Part shown: one piece after another, positions 9,643 through 17,794 of the stretch
How the letters are laid out: every line of letters starts with the position of its first letter
How positions within the stretch are numbered: position 1 is the stretch's first letter
DNA from: Lachnospiraceae bacterium UBA6452
GTDB lineage: Bacteria > Bacillota > Clostridia > Lachnospirales > Lachnospiraceae
Length of the DNA: 20,898 bases
NCBI GenBank assembly: GCA_002441865.1
Contig: DJNY01000057.1
Coordinates: 5,744 to 26,641, forward strand
Direction: 5' to 3'
Made by a program: the position numbers and the translations under genes
The notes under the pieces: model-generated
What the model was told of the DNA's origin: nothing
Database searches by the model: none
Seen by the model: only the letters and a program-made list of their open reading frames with translations

Positions 9643-10251
9643 TTAAGCTACCACTGCCACCATACTGTGACGGATCACAGTATCACGGTACATATAGCCC
9701 TTCTGCAGTTCCTGTGCCACATATCCGGATTCATATTCATCACTTTCCACCTGCATGACTGCATTATGGAAATCCGGATTGAACTCAGTTCCCACTGCTT
9801 CAATCGGCTTAACGCCTATATCTTCGAGCTGCTTGATCAGCTGTTTGTAGATCATCTGCATACCATCTGCAAATGGCTTATCCTCATCACTGACCTCCAC
9901 AGTACTAAGACCTCTTTCAAAATTATCCACAACCGGAAGGATTTTTTCCAAAACACTCTTTGCACCCATATCAAACATCTGGGCTTTTTCCTTTTCACTC
10001 CGGTTCCGGAAATTTTCAAATTCTGCAAGCTGACGTTTTACTTTATCCTCCAGCTGCTCAATTTTTTCTTTTGTTTTGTCTTTTTCTTTTTTCTTTTCTG
10101 TTTTTTCTTTCTTTTTTTCTTCCTTCGGTTCTTTTTCTTCTTTATCGCTTTCTGCGGAAGCTTCCTTTTCTGCAGCCTTTTCTTCTTTTTCAGCTGCTTT
10201 CTGCGCTTCTTTGATCGCATCCTGTATTACTTTTTCTTTATCCTCTGCCAT
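9643..10251 (-). CDS. grpE: Nucleotide exchange factor GrpE
   Basis: GrpE releases ADP from DnaK. The 202-residue protein has a very lysine/glutamate-rich N-terminus (about 1-75), likely disordered passing into the long dimeric coiled coil. The conserved core follows: ENFRNRSEKEK (about 96-106), MIYKQLIKQLEDIGVKPI, and the C-terminal beta domain ending in GYMYRDTVIRHSMVAVV, the GrpE signature end. The low-complexity N-terminus makes open frames on the opposite strand that are Phe/Leu-rich; these are mirrors, not genes. The ribosome site (GGGATG) before ATG 10251 is weak, and hrcA ends 49 bases upstream, so expression may depend partly on the polycistronic message. Confidence 0.96.
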   Translation of the reverse strand: MAEDKEKVIQDAIKEAQKAAEKEEKAAEKEASAESDKEEKEPKEEKKKEKTEKKKEKDKTKEKIEQLEDKVKRQLAEFENFRNRSEKEKAQMFDMGAKSVLEKILPVVDNFERGLSTVEVSDEDKPFADGMQMIYKQLIKQLEDIGVKPIEAVGTEFNPDFHNAVMQVESDEYESGYVAQELQKGYMYRDTVIRHSMVAVVA

Positions 10252-10300
10252 GTTATCATCCCTTTCCGTTTTTCCTATATTATCTCAAATAGAAAAGATG

Positions 10301-11356
10301 TTATTTATCATCCTTTGTACCGATCTTCTTTTTATCATACAGATTATCAAGCTGGTTCATCAGCCCTTTCATGGTATCCACCACTTTCTCGTAGTCCATA
10401 CGCTTCGGTCCGATAATACCGATCGTACCCCGCATGCCTTCTCCCAGATCGTAGGTTGCTGTTACAACGCTGCAGTCACGCATGGTCGCAACAGGTGATT
10501 CATCACCAATATAAACCTGGATGCCATTGTTTTCCGGATTGGTAAGCGTTTCTTCCACAAGGGAATTCAAAAGATTCTTTTCTTCAAATGTACTGATGAT
10601 CTCACTTGCCTTTTCATTATCCGTCAGCTCAGGATATTTGAAAATGTTTTTGGCACCTGAGGTATAGATCTCAAGATCCTTATCCTCTTTGATCGCTTCC
10701 GCCACCGCATCGATCACATCACTGACGAGCGCTTCATGTTCACCCGCCTGCTTTTTCAGCCCTGTGATCATCGCAAGACTGATCTCATTGATGGAAAGTC
10801 CGTTGAGCGATGTGTTCAACAGGATGTTGAGCTTTAAGATCGTCTCATCATCCAGAACTTCCTCTGTCGTGAGCATTTTGTTCTTGATCAGATTACCTTC
10901 TACCACAATAACTGCGATCAGCTGATGTTCTTCTACTCTGGAGAGCTGGATGAATTTCACCTTGCTGCCCTGACAAACCGGTGCGGAAACCATTGCCGCA
11001 TAATTGGTGTCATTGGCAAGTACCTTAGCTGTCTGCTTTAACAGGGAATCCAGCTTTTCTTCTTTCTGGAGGAGCAGTTCTTTCATTTCATTGACTTCCT
11101 GCTCTTTCTCAGCCATCATATGGTCAACATATAAACGATAGCCTTTATCGGAAGGAATACGCCCTGCAGAAGTATGTGGCTGCAGGATATAACCCAGTTC
11201 TTCCAGATCCGCCATTTCATTACGAATGGTTGCGGAACTCAAATTCAGATCTGTATATTTGGAAATCGTACGGCTTCCGACCGGTTCGCCCGTCTCCAGA
11301 TAGTTCTTGACGACGGCCTGTAGAATTTTAAATTTTCTATCATCGATCTCCACCAT
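10301..11356 (-). CDS. hrcA: Heat-shock repressor HrcA
   Basis: HrcA is a dimeric repressor that binds CIRCE operators; in known systems its activity depends on GroEL. The N-terminal winged-helix domain (about 1-75) contains SSATIRNEMADLEELGYI, followed by the wing/linker segment SAGRIPSDKGYRLYVD. The GAF-like dimerisation domain and the inserted domain follow. The end carries GTIGIIGPKRMDYEKVV (about 314-330), a family signature. At 351 residues the length is normal. AAGGAAG precedes ATG 11356. It is the first gene of its own operon and has a perfect CIRCE 32 bases upstream of its start, so it should be autorepressed. Confidence 0.97.
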   Translation of the reverse strand: MVEIDDRKFKILQAVVKNYLETGEPVGSRTISKYTDLNLSSATIRNEMADLEELGYILQPHTSAGRIPSDKGYRLYVDHMMAEKEQEVNEMKELLLQKEEKLDSLLKQTAKVLANDTNYAAMVSAPVCQGSKVKFIQLSRVEEHQLIAVIVVEGNLIKNKMLTTEEVLDDETILKLNILLNTSLNGLSINEISLAMITGLKKQAGEHEALVSDVIDAVAEAIKEDKDLEIYTSGAKNIFKYPELTDNEKASEIISTFEEKNLLNSLVEETLTNPENNGIQVYIGDESPVATMRDCSVVTATYDLGEGMRGTIGIIGPKRMDYEKVVDTMKGLMNQLDNLYDKKKIGTKDDK

Positions 11357-11387
11357 ATCACTTCCTTTTCAGACCTTTTTCTTTTTG

Positions 11388-11414
11388 TTAGCACTCAACC
11401 CTTTCGAGTGCTAA
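11388..11414. promoter_or_regulatory. CIRCE operator (HrcA binding site)
   Basis: TTAGCACTC (11388-11396), nine bases, then GAGTGCTAA (11406-11414) is an exact match to the CIRCE consensus. It lies just downstream of the predicted start of transcription, so HrcA bound there should block hrcA-grpE-dnaK-dnaJ. The same bases form a hairpin at the 5' end of the mRNA. No second CIRCE was seen in the window; groESL is not present here. Confidence 0.97.
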
Positions 11415-11430
11415 CATCTTTTCTATCCAT

Positions 11431-11459
11431 AACATAGCACTCCTTTTGAACATTGTCAA
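11431..11459 (-). promoter_or_regulatory. Vegetative promoter of the hrcA operon
   Basis: On the minus strand TTGACA (11454-11459) is followed after exactly 17 bases by TATGTT (11431-11436). The CIRCE begins 16 bases after the -10 box. This matches SigA-type promoters of class I heat-shock operons. Confidence 0.88.
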
Positions 11460-11500
11460 CGATTTTTTTTAATTTTTTACTTTGTTTTTTGCGGTACAGT

Positions 11501-11533
11501 AAAAGAAAGAGCCCCACCAAAGTGGAACTCTTT
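11501..11533 (-). terminator. Terminator after the Lys/Ala-rich gene
   Basis: On the minus strand AAAGAGTTCCAC pairs with GTGGGGCTCTTT (12 base pairs with two G-U) around a TTTG loop and is followed by CTTTT. It lies about 50 bases past the stop at 11582 and just upstream of the hrcA promoter, so it insulates the heat-shock operon. Confidence 0.85.
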
Positions 11534-11581
11534 CAAAGTCTTTTCCTTATAAATATGTAGCAGTTGCTGTAAATCTCCGGC

Positions 11582-12001
11582 TTAGATATCAAAATCGCCT
11601 GTTACATCACCGTTCATTACATAGTAAACCTTGTTTTCTTCCGGTTTTACATATAAATCAACGTTCTTTAAGTCAGCTGCCTTCTTGCCAAGGTCATACT
11701 GCCAAACATCCTTTGCCATCTTTTCGAAATCTTCTGCTTTGTATTCTTTACCTGCGAACTGAAGATTTACACTGACTTTTGTTGCTGCCTTTACAGTAGT
11801 CTCTTTCTTTACAGGTGCTGCTTTCTTAGCTGTTTCCTTCTTAGGAGCTGCTGCTTTTTTAGCAGGTGCTGCTTTCTTTTCTTCTACTGCTTTCTTAGCT
11901 TCAACCTTTTTTTCTTCAACCTTTGCTGCTACCGGTTTTGTAGCTGCGACTGCTTTTGCTACTGGTTTTGCTGCTGCTGCAGCTTTTTTTACGTCTGCCA
12001 T
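11582..12001 (-). CDS. Lys/Ala-rich protein with a conserved C-terminal domain (DUF6465-like)
   Basis: This 139-residue protein has two parts. Residues 1 to about 77 are almost entirely Ala, Lys, Val, Pro and Glu in repeats of the KKAAPAKKAA kind, resembling the tails of histone H1-like bacterial proteins. Residues about 78-139 form a compact domain (VNLQFAGKEY, VWQYDLGKKAADLKNVDLYVKP, YYVMNGDVTGDFDI). From memory this domain resembles the uncharacterised DUF6465 family of Lachnospiraceae; I could not check it. No enzyme motif, signal peptide or membrane segment is visible. ATG 12001 is preferred over ATG 12007 because AAGGGAG sits nine bases before it and only three before the other. It has a near-consensus promoter and its own terminator, which suggests high constitutive expression. 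Function unknown; a nucleic-acid-binding role is a guess from composition. Confidence 0.85.
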   Translation of the reverse strand: MADVKKAAAAAKPVAKAVAATKPVAAKVEEKKVEAKKAVEEKKAAPAKKAAAPKKETAKKAAPVKKETTVKAATKVSVNLQFAGKEYKAEDFEKMAKDVWQYDLGKKAADLKNVDLYVKPEENKVYYVMNGDVTGDFDI

Positions 12002-12075
12002 AATCATTGTCTCCCTTCACACTATTCATGTTATATTGACTGAAAGATTAGTTTTGTGTTTGTTTTTCTGTGGAT

Positions 12076-12104
12076 ACTATAACGCAATTTCCAATTCGTG
12101 TCAA
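12076..12104 (-). promoter_or_regulatory. Strong promoter of the Lys/Ala-rich gene
   Basis: On the minus strand a perfect TTGACA (12099-12104) is followed after 17 bases by TATAGT (12076-12081). It is one of the best SigA-type promoters in the window and leaves a leader of about 68 bases. Confidence 0.88.
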
Positions 12105-12116
12105 ACTTTTCACCCG

Positions 12117-12141
12117 AAAAGCCGCTTAAATACGGCTTTTT
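12117..12141. terminator. Bidirectional terminator after uppP
   Basis: AAAAGCCG (12117-12124) pairs with CGGCTTTT (12133-12140) across an 8-base loop, with T-rich stem ends on both strands. It lies 21 bases past the uppP stop and directly upstream of the next promoter. Confidence 0.75.
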
Positions 12142-12161
12142 CTCCATTTTGAACAAAAAAA

Positions 12162-12998
12162 TCAGTGAACAAGCGCAAAATATATCAATAATACCGCACC
12201 CAGCACGATTCTGTAGATGCCAAACGGGATAAAATCGTGCTTTTTGATATATCCCATCAGGAATTTTATTACAATTATAGACACAACAAACGATACGATA
12301 CAACCGACCGCAAGGATCGCAAGCTCCATGGATGTGAAACTGAGGCCCATCATCAGAAATTTAACCAGTTTCAGCAGGCTGGCACCGAACATGACGGGAA
12401 TCGCCAGATAAAATGTAAACTCTGCCGCCACAACTCTGGATACACCAAGAAGCAATGCACCGATGATCGTCGCTCCGGATCTGGATGTCCCCGGGAAAAC
12501 AGCAGCGATCAGCTGAAATACCCCGATCCATATCACTGTTTTATAATCCAGCTGGTCAATTGACGTGATGCGGAAGGTTTTTCCTTTTTTCTTTTTTTCT
12601 ACAATGATAAACAAGATACCAAATACGATCAGTGCCGCTGCGACGCATGGAAAATTGTATAAGTATTTATCGAATACATCATCGAATAAAACACCTACAA
12701 TTCCCGCAGGCACACAGGCAACCAGGATCTTAACCCACAAAAGCAGGATATCCTTCTTCCAGACGGGCTCATTTTTATTTTTCAGGTTCAATGGAAAGAT
12801 CTGGTTCCAGAACAGGATAACAACCGCCAGTATCGCTCCGAGCTGGATCACGACCAGAAACAGGTTCCAGAATTCTTCCCTGACATCCAGTTTGACAAAT
12901 TCATTCAGAATGATCATGTGTCCGGTACTGCTGATCGGCAGCCATTCCGTAATACCCTCTACAATACCGAAAAATATTGCCTTAATAATTTCTATCAT
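12162..12998 (-). CDS. uppP: Undecaprenyl-diphosphate phosphatase UppP (BacA)
   Basis: UppP is an integral membrane enzyme that dephosphorylates undecaprenyl diphosphate to recycle the lipid carrier of cell-wall synthesis; extra copies give bacitracin resistance. The 278-residue protein has about eight hydrophobic segments. The catalytic motifs are present: EGITEWLPISSTGH (14-27, with Glu14, Glu18, Ser24, His27) and PGTSRSGAT (169-177, with Arg173). Its ATG overlaps the stop of the patatin-like gene as ATGA, so translation is probably coupled. A terminator follows. A lysine-rich cytoplasmic loop (EKKKKGK) lies at about 134-140. Confidence 0.96.
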   Translation of the reverse strand: MIEIIKAIFFGIVEGITEWLPISSTGHMIILNEFVKLDVREEFWNLFLVVIQLGAILAVVILFWNQIFPLNLKNKNEPVWKKDILLLWVKILVACVPAGIVGVLFDDVFDKYLYNFPCVAAALIVFGILFIIVEKKKKGKTFRITSIDQLDYKTVIWIGVFQLIAAVFPGTSRSGATIIGALLLGVSRVVAAEFTFYLAIPVMFGASLLKLVKFLMMGLSFTSMELAILAVGCIVSFVVSIIVIKFLMGYIKKHDFIPFGIYRIVLGAVLLIYFALVH

Positions 12999-13852
12999 GG
13001 TGTCTCCTTTTCTAAATATGCCCGCATTGCATCATAAGAGGCCTCTGCATCACGATACCCTTCTTCATATAATGCGACCAGTTTTTCTTTGTCTTTTTCC
13101 ACTCTGCCAACAGCCGATTTCTGCTGTGGTCTTATGATAAATATATTGCCCCGTTTTTCTTCCTTTTCCAGGAAATCAAGTGTCCGGTTGTACCGGGTAT
13201 GGCGAATCGCCATATCGTGGATCAGATACGGATATTTATGATACCGCACCTTTACCATGCCAAGCATGGAAAACGGTTCTCTGCGATAGCCGACTTCTTT
13301 GGTCATGACAACAACATTTTTCCGGTTTCCTTCTTTTAAAGAATGCATGATCGGAATACAATCGGCAATTCCGCCATCCAGATATTTTCTGCCATCGATC
13401 TCCACGAACCGGGAGACAAGAGGCATGGAGGCAGATGCCTGCACTGCAATGATATCTTTCCGCATGTCCTGCATTTTATAATAAACAGGTGCACCTGTTT
13501 CCACATCCGTCATAACCGCGTACGCATTTCCCGGGTATTTCATCGCTGCATCGTAATCATAGGGATTCAGTTCATTCGGTATGGTATCATAACACATTTT
13601 GGCATTAAAGATATCTCCTGTCGTCGCCATACTGTAAAATCCACAGTAGTGCGGATCTTTCAGATAATCGACTGCAACGCTTAACCCCCTGCCCCGCTGC
13701 GCGGAAATATAACTGCAGAGCGTACAGGCTCCCATGGAAACACCATAGCAGTTTGCAAATGTGATCTTTTTGTCCAAAAAGAAATCCAGGACTCCGGCTG
13801 TATAAACGCCCTTCATACCTCCGCCCTCTAAAACTAAACCAGCCTGATACAT
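12995..13852 (-). CDS. Patatin-like phospholipase family protein
   Basis: This 285-residue protein is predicted to be a Ser-Asp dyad acyl hydrolase. The oxyanion-hole segment LEGGGMKGVYTAG (8-20), the nucleophile elbow GVSMGA (Ser39) and YLDGG (Asp159) are in the usual patatin order and spacing. There is no signal peptide or clear membrane segment, so it probably acts in the cytoplasm or at the inner membrane face. The true substrate is unknown. The ATG at 13852 is chosen because AAGGAAG lies seven bases before it and MYQAGLVLEGGG is a typical start; an in-frame ATG at 13894 would add 14 residues without a good ribosome site. It shares an ATGA overlap with uppP, which suggests linked expression with lipid-carrier recycling. 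Confidence 0.92.
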   Translation of the reverse strand: MYQAGLVLEGGGMKGVYTAGVLDFFLDKKITFANCYGVSMGACTLCSYISAQRGRGLSVAVDYLKDPHYCGFYSMATTGDIFNAKMCYDTIPNELNPYDYDAAMKYPGNAYAVMTDVETGAPVYYKMQDMRKDIIAVQASASMPLVSRFVEIDGRKYLDGGIADCIPIMHSLKEGNRKNVVVMTKEVGYRREPFSMLGMVKVRYHKYPYLIHDMAIRHTRYNRTLDFLEKEEKRGNIFIIRPQQKSAVGRVEKDKEKLVALYEEGYRDAEASYDAMRAYLEKETP

Positions 13853-13938
13853 ATTATCACTTCCTTCTATATTATGTGTTCTATCATAAAACATGACAGT
13901 AACCTGTTGTTATCTTTTTTGTGAACAGTCCCTAAATT

Positions 13939-15129
13939 TTAGCACAGACCATATTCCTTTGCCAGCTTTTCGAATGCTGCAAGCGATCTTTTCACCTTTT
14001 CTGTCGGAACGCAGTAGGAAATACGGAAAAAGCCGGGACATCCAAAGCTGTCACCCGGTACGAGCACCAGATGATACTTCAGCGCCTTCTGGCAGAATGC
14101 CTTTGCATCCGGCTCCGGAGATTTCGGAAACATATAAAAGGTTCCGCCCGGTCTGACACAGGAAAATCCCATTTTTGTCAGCGCATCATATAGGATATTG
14201 GCATTTTCTTCATAAACGGACAGATCCGAAGTCTCTCCCAAAAGCTCTGCTACTGTAAGCTGCATCAGGGACGCAGGGCAGTTATGCCCGATCCCTCTGG
14301 AGATCTGTGTACACATATGCACGATCAGCGCCGCATCTTTACAGGCAGGATTGACTGCCACATAACCGATACGCTCTCCCGGTAGGGAAAGAGATTTGCT
14401 GTAAGAATAGCACATGATCGTATTATCATAAAATTTCGATACGCAAGGCGCATCTACACCAGAAAACACAATTTCACGATATGGTTCATCGGAAATGATA
14501 TAAATATCATGTCCGTACGTTTCCTGCGCTTTGGAAAGCATCTCTGCCAGCTTCCTGATCGTCTCTGTAGAATATACGATTCCTGACGGATTATTCGGGG
14601 TATTGATCAGAACCGCAGCCGTCTTTTCCGTGATCATCTGCTCAAATGCCTCAAAATTGATCTGGAAGGTTTCCGTATCTGCCGGTACGATCTTCAGGGC
14701 AGCACCCGTTGTTTCAATATACGGTCTGTATTCCGGGAAAAACGGGGCAAATGTGATGATCTCCTCGCCCGGGCATACAACTGCGCGGAAAGCATGTGCC
14801 AGAGCACCTGCCGCACCGCTTGCCATAAAAATATCTTCATATGTATATGGAATATCATAAGTCTTTGCCAGATAAGACGCAATTTTTTCGCGCACCTGTA
14901 AAATACCGTGGCCTTCACTGTAACCATGCAGGGAAAGCGGTTCCGTTTCCTCCAGCAGTTTTTTGATCACTTCCTCTACTTTTTTCGGAGCCGGTACACT
15001 CGGATTGCCGAGACTGTAATCAAATACATTGTCAAATCCGATCTCCTCTCCCATTTTATGACCGGCCGCACTCATTTCGCGGATGACCGATTTCTGTCCT
15101 AACATATCTTTGTACTTTTGTGAGATCAT
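13939..15129 (-). CDS. Class I/II PLP-dependent aminotransferase (AspB-like)
   Basis: This 396-residue protein is a fold type I aminotransferase. The visible sites are HGYSEGHG (68-75), FMASGAAGAL (101-110), NTPNNPSG (176-183) with the PLP-contacting Asn180, DEPY (214-217), the Schiff-base Lys245 in YSYSKSLSLPGERIGY, and a carboxylate-binding Arg in FFRISYC near the C-terminus. It fits the aspartate aminotransferase subgroup often annotated AspB/AspC, but the amino-acid substrate cannot be read from sequence. AAAGGAGG precedes ATG 15129. The SGNH-like gene ends 42 bases upstream with no good terminator between, so cotranscription is likely though the functional link is unclear. The next gene starts 86 bases downstream. 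Confidence 0.93.
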   Translation of the reverse strand: MISQKYKDMLGQKSVIREMSAAGHKMGEEIGFDNVFDYSLGNPSVPAPKKVEEVIKKLLEETEPLSLHGYSEGHGILQVREKIASYLAKTYDIPYTYEDIFMASGAAGALAHAFRAVVCPGEEIITFAPFFPEYRPYIETTGAALKIVPADTETFQINFEAFEQMITEKTAAVLINTPNNPSGIVYSTETIRKLAEMLSKAQETYGHDIYIISDEPYREIVFSGVDAPCVSKFYDNTIMCYSYSKSLSLPGERIGYVAVNPACKDAALIVHMCTQISRGIGHNCPASLMQLTVAELLGETSDLSVYEENANILYDALTKMGFSCVRPGGTFYMFPKSPEPDAKAFCQKALKYHLVLVPGDSFGCPGFFRISYCVPTEKVKRSLAAFEKLAKEYGLC

Positions 15130-15171
15130 ACTGTTCCTCCTTTATAAACTATACAGGTATTTATCTGTTTT

Positions 15172-16113
15172 CTATTTGTTTTCGTATTTTACCCCGCCGT
15201 CCATATAGGCACGCAGATCCTTAATGAGCTGCTGCGTTCTTGCCCTTGCGCCCTCATCCGTCAGATGCATATAGGTATTATAAAAGTAAGAAGCCGGATA
15301 TCTGTAATCGTTAAAATCCGAGATCACCGGTGCTTCCAGCGCATCCGCGATCTCCTGCCCCATCTCGTCATATGCAGCCAGATCCGGTGTTCCTTCGTAT
15401 TCTGCGATCGGATAGCCTGCCACGACCATATCCGCCCCCTGCTTTTGCAGATCTTCATATAATGCATTCAGGCGCTTTGCCGTTGTCTCATTGATATGAT
15501 GGATCGCCACCGGTGAAAAATCAATCCCTTCCTCCGACTGTGGGCGTGGATAATATATATCTCCGTATTTATTAAATGCGCTTCTGCGGTAGCAGTCATT
15601 TGTTTCCTGATTACCCGACTCATTGCGCCACTGCCCAAGACACTTCCGCAGATAGGTCGGATATGCCCGGATCATGTCCCACCAGTCCTTCGGGCGGATC
15701 AGCCTGTACAGCTCGAAATGATTCTCGATCGTGATCCATGCAAGCTCCGGATTCTTGATCACATCCGCATCATCATAATTGCTGTGACACACTACATAAA
15801 TATCGCCCGGCGTCACATGCAGCCTTGCTGCCTGTTCATTAAACACATTTCCGACACCGCCATGCAGTCCCATATTTACAACCGGCATGGAAAATGCCTC
15901 CTCCAGCATCTGACTGTCCATGCCAAATGCCAGATTGGAATTACCGATCAGAACGATCTTCGGCCCCTCCACCGACCGGAGACGGGCTGCCTTATCTACC
16001 ATGGAAGCCTGATAATTGCCTGTATACTGCGGCATAACGATCCCAAAACAGAATACAAAGAGAAGCAATGTCACTATAAACAATTTACAAAAGAAAAAGA
16101 TTTTTTTCTTCAT
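15172..16113 (-). CDS. Membrane-anchored SGNH-like (DltD/AlgX-type) protein
   Basis: This 313-residue protein has an N-terminal membrane anchor (about 4-27, strongly hydrophobic after MKKK) and an extracellular domain. IGNSNLAFGMDS (57-68) resembles block I of SGNH esterase/acyltransferases, with Ser59 as candidate nucleophile; GLHGGVGNVF (82-91) and SNYDD fit later blocks. YMHLTDEGA supplies His283 near the C-terminus. The Asp expected a few residues before that His is not evident; Asn279 and Thr280 occupy the place. It directly follows an MBOAT gene, the pairing seen in dlt, alginate and other envelope acylation systems, so I infer that it helps move acyl groups onto an extracellular polymer. 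ATG 16113 is chosen because AAGG lies nine bases before it; an open TTG at 16155 would add 14 residues without support. Confidence 0.82.
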   Translation of the reverse strand: MKKKIFFFCKLFIVTLLLFVFCFGIVMPQYTGNYQASMVDKAARLRSVEGPKIVLIGNSNLAFGMDSQMLEEAFSMPVVNMGLHGGVGNVFNEQAARLHVTPGDIYVVCHSNYDDADVIKNPELAWITIENHFELYRLIRPKDWWDMIRAYPTYLRKCLGQWRNESGNQETNDCYRRSAFNKYGDIYYPRPQSEEGIDFSPVAIHHINETTAKRLNALYEDLQKQGADMVVAGYPIAEYEGTPDLAAYDEMGQEIADALEAPVISDFNDYRYPASYFYNTYMHLTDEGARARTQQLIKDLRAYMDGGVKYENK

Positions 16114-16192
16114 GCACATATTCCTTCTATATCTTACTGCAAATAATCTTTTCAATATCTTTATTTTTCAACCATGTCCTGTTTTGGATCTG

Positions 16193-17656
16193 TCAGAACT
16201 GGAAATAGATAAATGCCGTCTGGGCATATTCATAGCCATATACACCAAACAACAGAATAAACAGCAGAAGCCCTCCATACACCAGATACCGTGCGAACCA
16301 GCCCTGCGCAAGCACAAGCGCCGCTGCGTTTTTTCCCTGATACAGCAGCCTGTCAACCTGCCACAGGATAAGCAGTGCAAGAGTGATCGCCAGTAAAAGT
16401 GACGGATCCATTCCTGCAAAAACAGCCCCGAAAAGTCTGTGAAAGCCCGGTACCGCTTTGACCTGCCTGAGCATACCGGCTGCATCCCCCAGAGAAGAAG
16501 CTCTGAAAAACAGCCACGAAAAGTCTACCAGGGCAAAAGTCAGGATTCCCGCAAAGATCCGGTAAGACAAACTTGCCCTCGCAAGCTGCTCTGCTTTTTT
16601 CCGATAGCCGGTCATTTCCTCGATCACCATATAAAGTCCGTTGATACCGCCCCAGATCACATACGTCCAGTCAGCACCGTGCCACAGACCACTGACCAGA
16701 AAAACGATCATGACATTCAGATATTTGCGCAGCTTTCCTTTTCTGTTGCCGCCAAGCGGGATATACAGATAATCCGTGAACCAGCTTGTCAGGGAAATGT
16801 GCCAGCGTCTCCAGAAATCATGTACACTGACTGCCAGATAAGGTGCTTTGAAATTGTCCATCAGCCGAAAGCCAAGTACTTTTGCGCTTCCGACCGCGAT
16901 ATAAGAATAGCCGCCAAAATCGCAGTAGATCTGAAATGCGAACAAAACAGTCGCAAAAACGATCTCCGCTCCGGTATATGCCAGATAATTGTCATAAATC
17001 TCTGTAATGTATACAGACAGATTGTCCGCGATCACGATCTTTAAAAAGAGCCCCCAGAGCATCCACAAAAGACCTTCCCGGATTCTGTCCGTATCAAAGG
17101 TATGTTCTTCTTCAAACTGCGGCAGAAGATTGTCCGAACGCTCGATCGGTCCTGCCACAAGCTGCGGAAAGAACGAAACAAACAGCGCATAGCGGAAAAA
17201 ATTCCGACAAGCCCTGATCTTGCCTCTGTACACATCCATTGTATAGCCCAGTGCCTGAAAAATATAAAAAGAAATACCGACAGGGAGCAGAATATCGAAA
17301 GCGGAAAACTGTCTGCCATGGAAAAGACTGCTGATCCTGTTCAGATTCACGATCACAAAATTCAAATACTTAAAATAAAACAAAAGTCCCAGATTCAGCA
17401 GAAAGCTGGCAGCCATTGCAGCCTTTGCAAGTTTCACGGACTGTTTTTTCTCTTTTGCCCATTCCACCAGGAGACTGCACAGATATGTGATCACCGTAGA
17501 ACCTAAAAGCAGAAGTGCATATGCCGCATTCCAATTCATATAGAAGAAATAACTGGCGATCAGAAGCCATGCATTTCGCAGCTTTTTCGGAAAAGCAAAA
17601 TACAGGATCGTCACGACCGGGAAAAACAGCAGATAGCTGACCGAATTAAAAATCAC
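16193..17656 (-). CDS. MBOAT family O-acyltransferase (AlgI/DltB-like)
   Basis: This 487-residue multi-pass membrane protein begins with the family-typical MIFNSVSYLLFFP. The conserved block HDFWRRWHISLTSWFTDYLY (279-298) is followed by IPLGGNRKG. The catalytic-region His326 lies in SGLWHGADWTYVIWGGING. These mark the AlgI/DltB/PatA group, which passes acyl groups, often acetyl, across the membrane to a partner that modifies an extracellular polymer. The start is GTG 17656, with GGAAGG eight bases before it and homology of the first residues in support. The SGNH-like gene follows after 79 bases. No dlt, alginate or polysaccharide-synthesis genes are in the window, so the acceptor polymer is unknown. 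Confidence 0.93.
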   Translation of the reverse strand: MIFNSVSYLLFFPVVTILYFAFPKKLRNAWLLIASYFFYMNWNAAYALLLLGSTVITYLCSLLVEWAKEKKQSVKLAKAAMAASFLLNLGLLFYFKYLNFVIVNLNRISSLFHGRQFSAFDILLPVGISFYIFQALGYTMDVYRGKIRACRNFFRYALFVSFFPQLVAGPIERSDNLLPQFEEEHTFDTDRIREGLLWMLWGLFLKIVIADNLSVYITEIYDNYLAYTGAEIVFATVLFAFQIYCDFGGYSYIAVGSAKVLGFRLMDNFKAPYLAVSVHDFWRRWHISLTSWFTDYLYIPLGGNRKGKLRKYLNVMIVFLVSGLWHGADWTYVIWGGINGLYMVIEEMTGYRKKAEQLARASLSYRIFAGILTFALVDFSWLFFRASSLGDAAGMLRQVKAVPGFHRLFGAVFAGMDPSLLLAITLALLILWQVDRLLYQGKNAAALVLAQGWFARYLVYGGLLLFILLFGVYGYEYAQTAFIYFQF

Positions 17657-17692
17657 AAATTCGCCCTTCCTTTCTAATCGTTATGTCAGTTT

Positions 17693-17721
17693 ATTATACG
17701 TCGAATACGTCAATTTGGCAA
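17693..17721 (-). promoter_or_regulatory. Promoter of the MBOAT-led cluster
   Basis: On the minus strand TTGCCA (17716-17721) is followed after 17 bases by a perfect TATAAT (17693-17698), about 37 bases upstream of the GTG start. With no strong terminator between the five downstream genes, it may drive MBOAT through uppP. Confidence 0.85.
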
Positions 17722-17794
17722 TTTTTTGTTTATTTTCGATAAAAACGGAATAAAAGTGTAGGCACTATCACTCTATGCTTTTTGAGCAAACAAT

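Noticed and set aside
9667..10416. Phe/Leu-rich plus-strand frames opposite grpE that look like membrane proteins
   Set aside because: They are mirror images of the Lys/Glu-rich GrpE N-terminus (AAA/GAA codons read as TTT/TTC).
11582..12001. Short tandem-like DNA repetition in the Lys/Ala-rich gene, considered as a CRISPR or VNTR
   Set aside because: The repetition follows protein composition (KKAA/AAPAKK) without regular spacers or a constant period.
12031..12303. 90-codon minus-strand frame crossing the uppP end, terminator and promoter region
   Set aside because: It overlaps uppP in another frame and spans a terminator and a strong promoter. No ribosome site or family match was seen.
13853..13938. 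Possible promoter before the patatin-like gene (TATGAT or CATAAT -10 candidates)
   Set aside because: No acceptable -35 at 16-18 bases was found for either candidate, so reading through from upstream is as likely.
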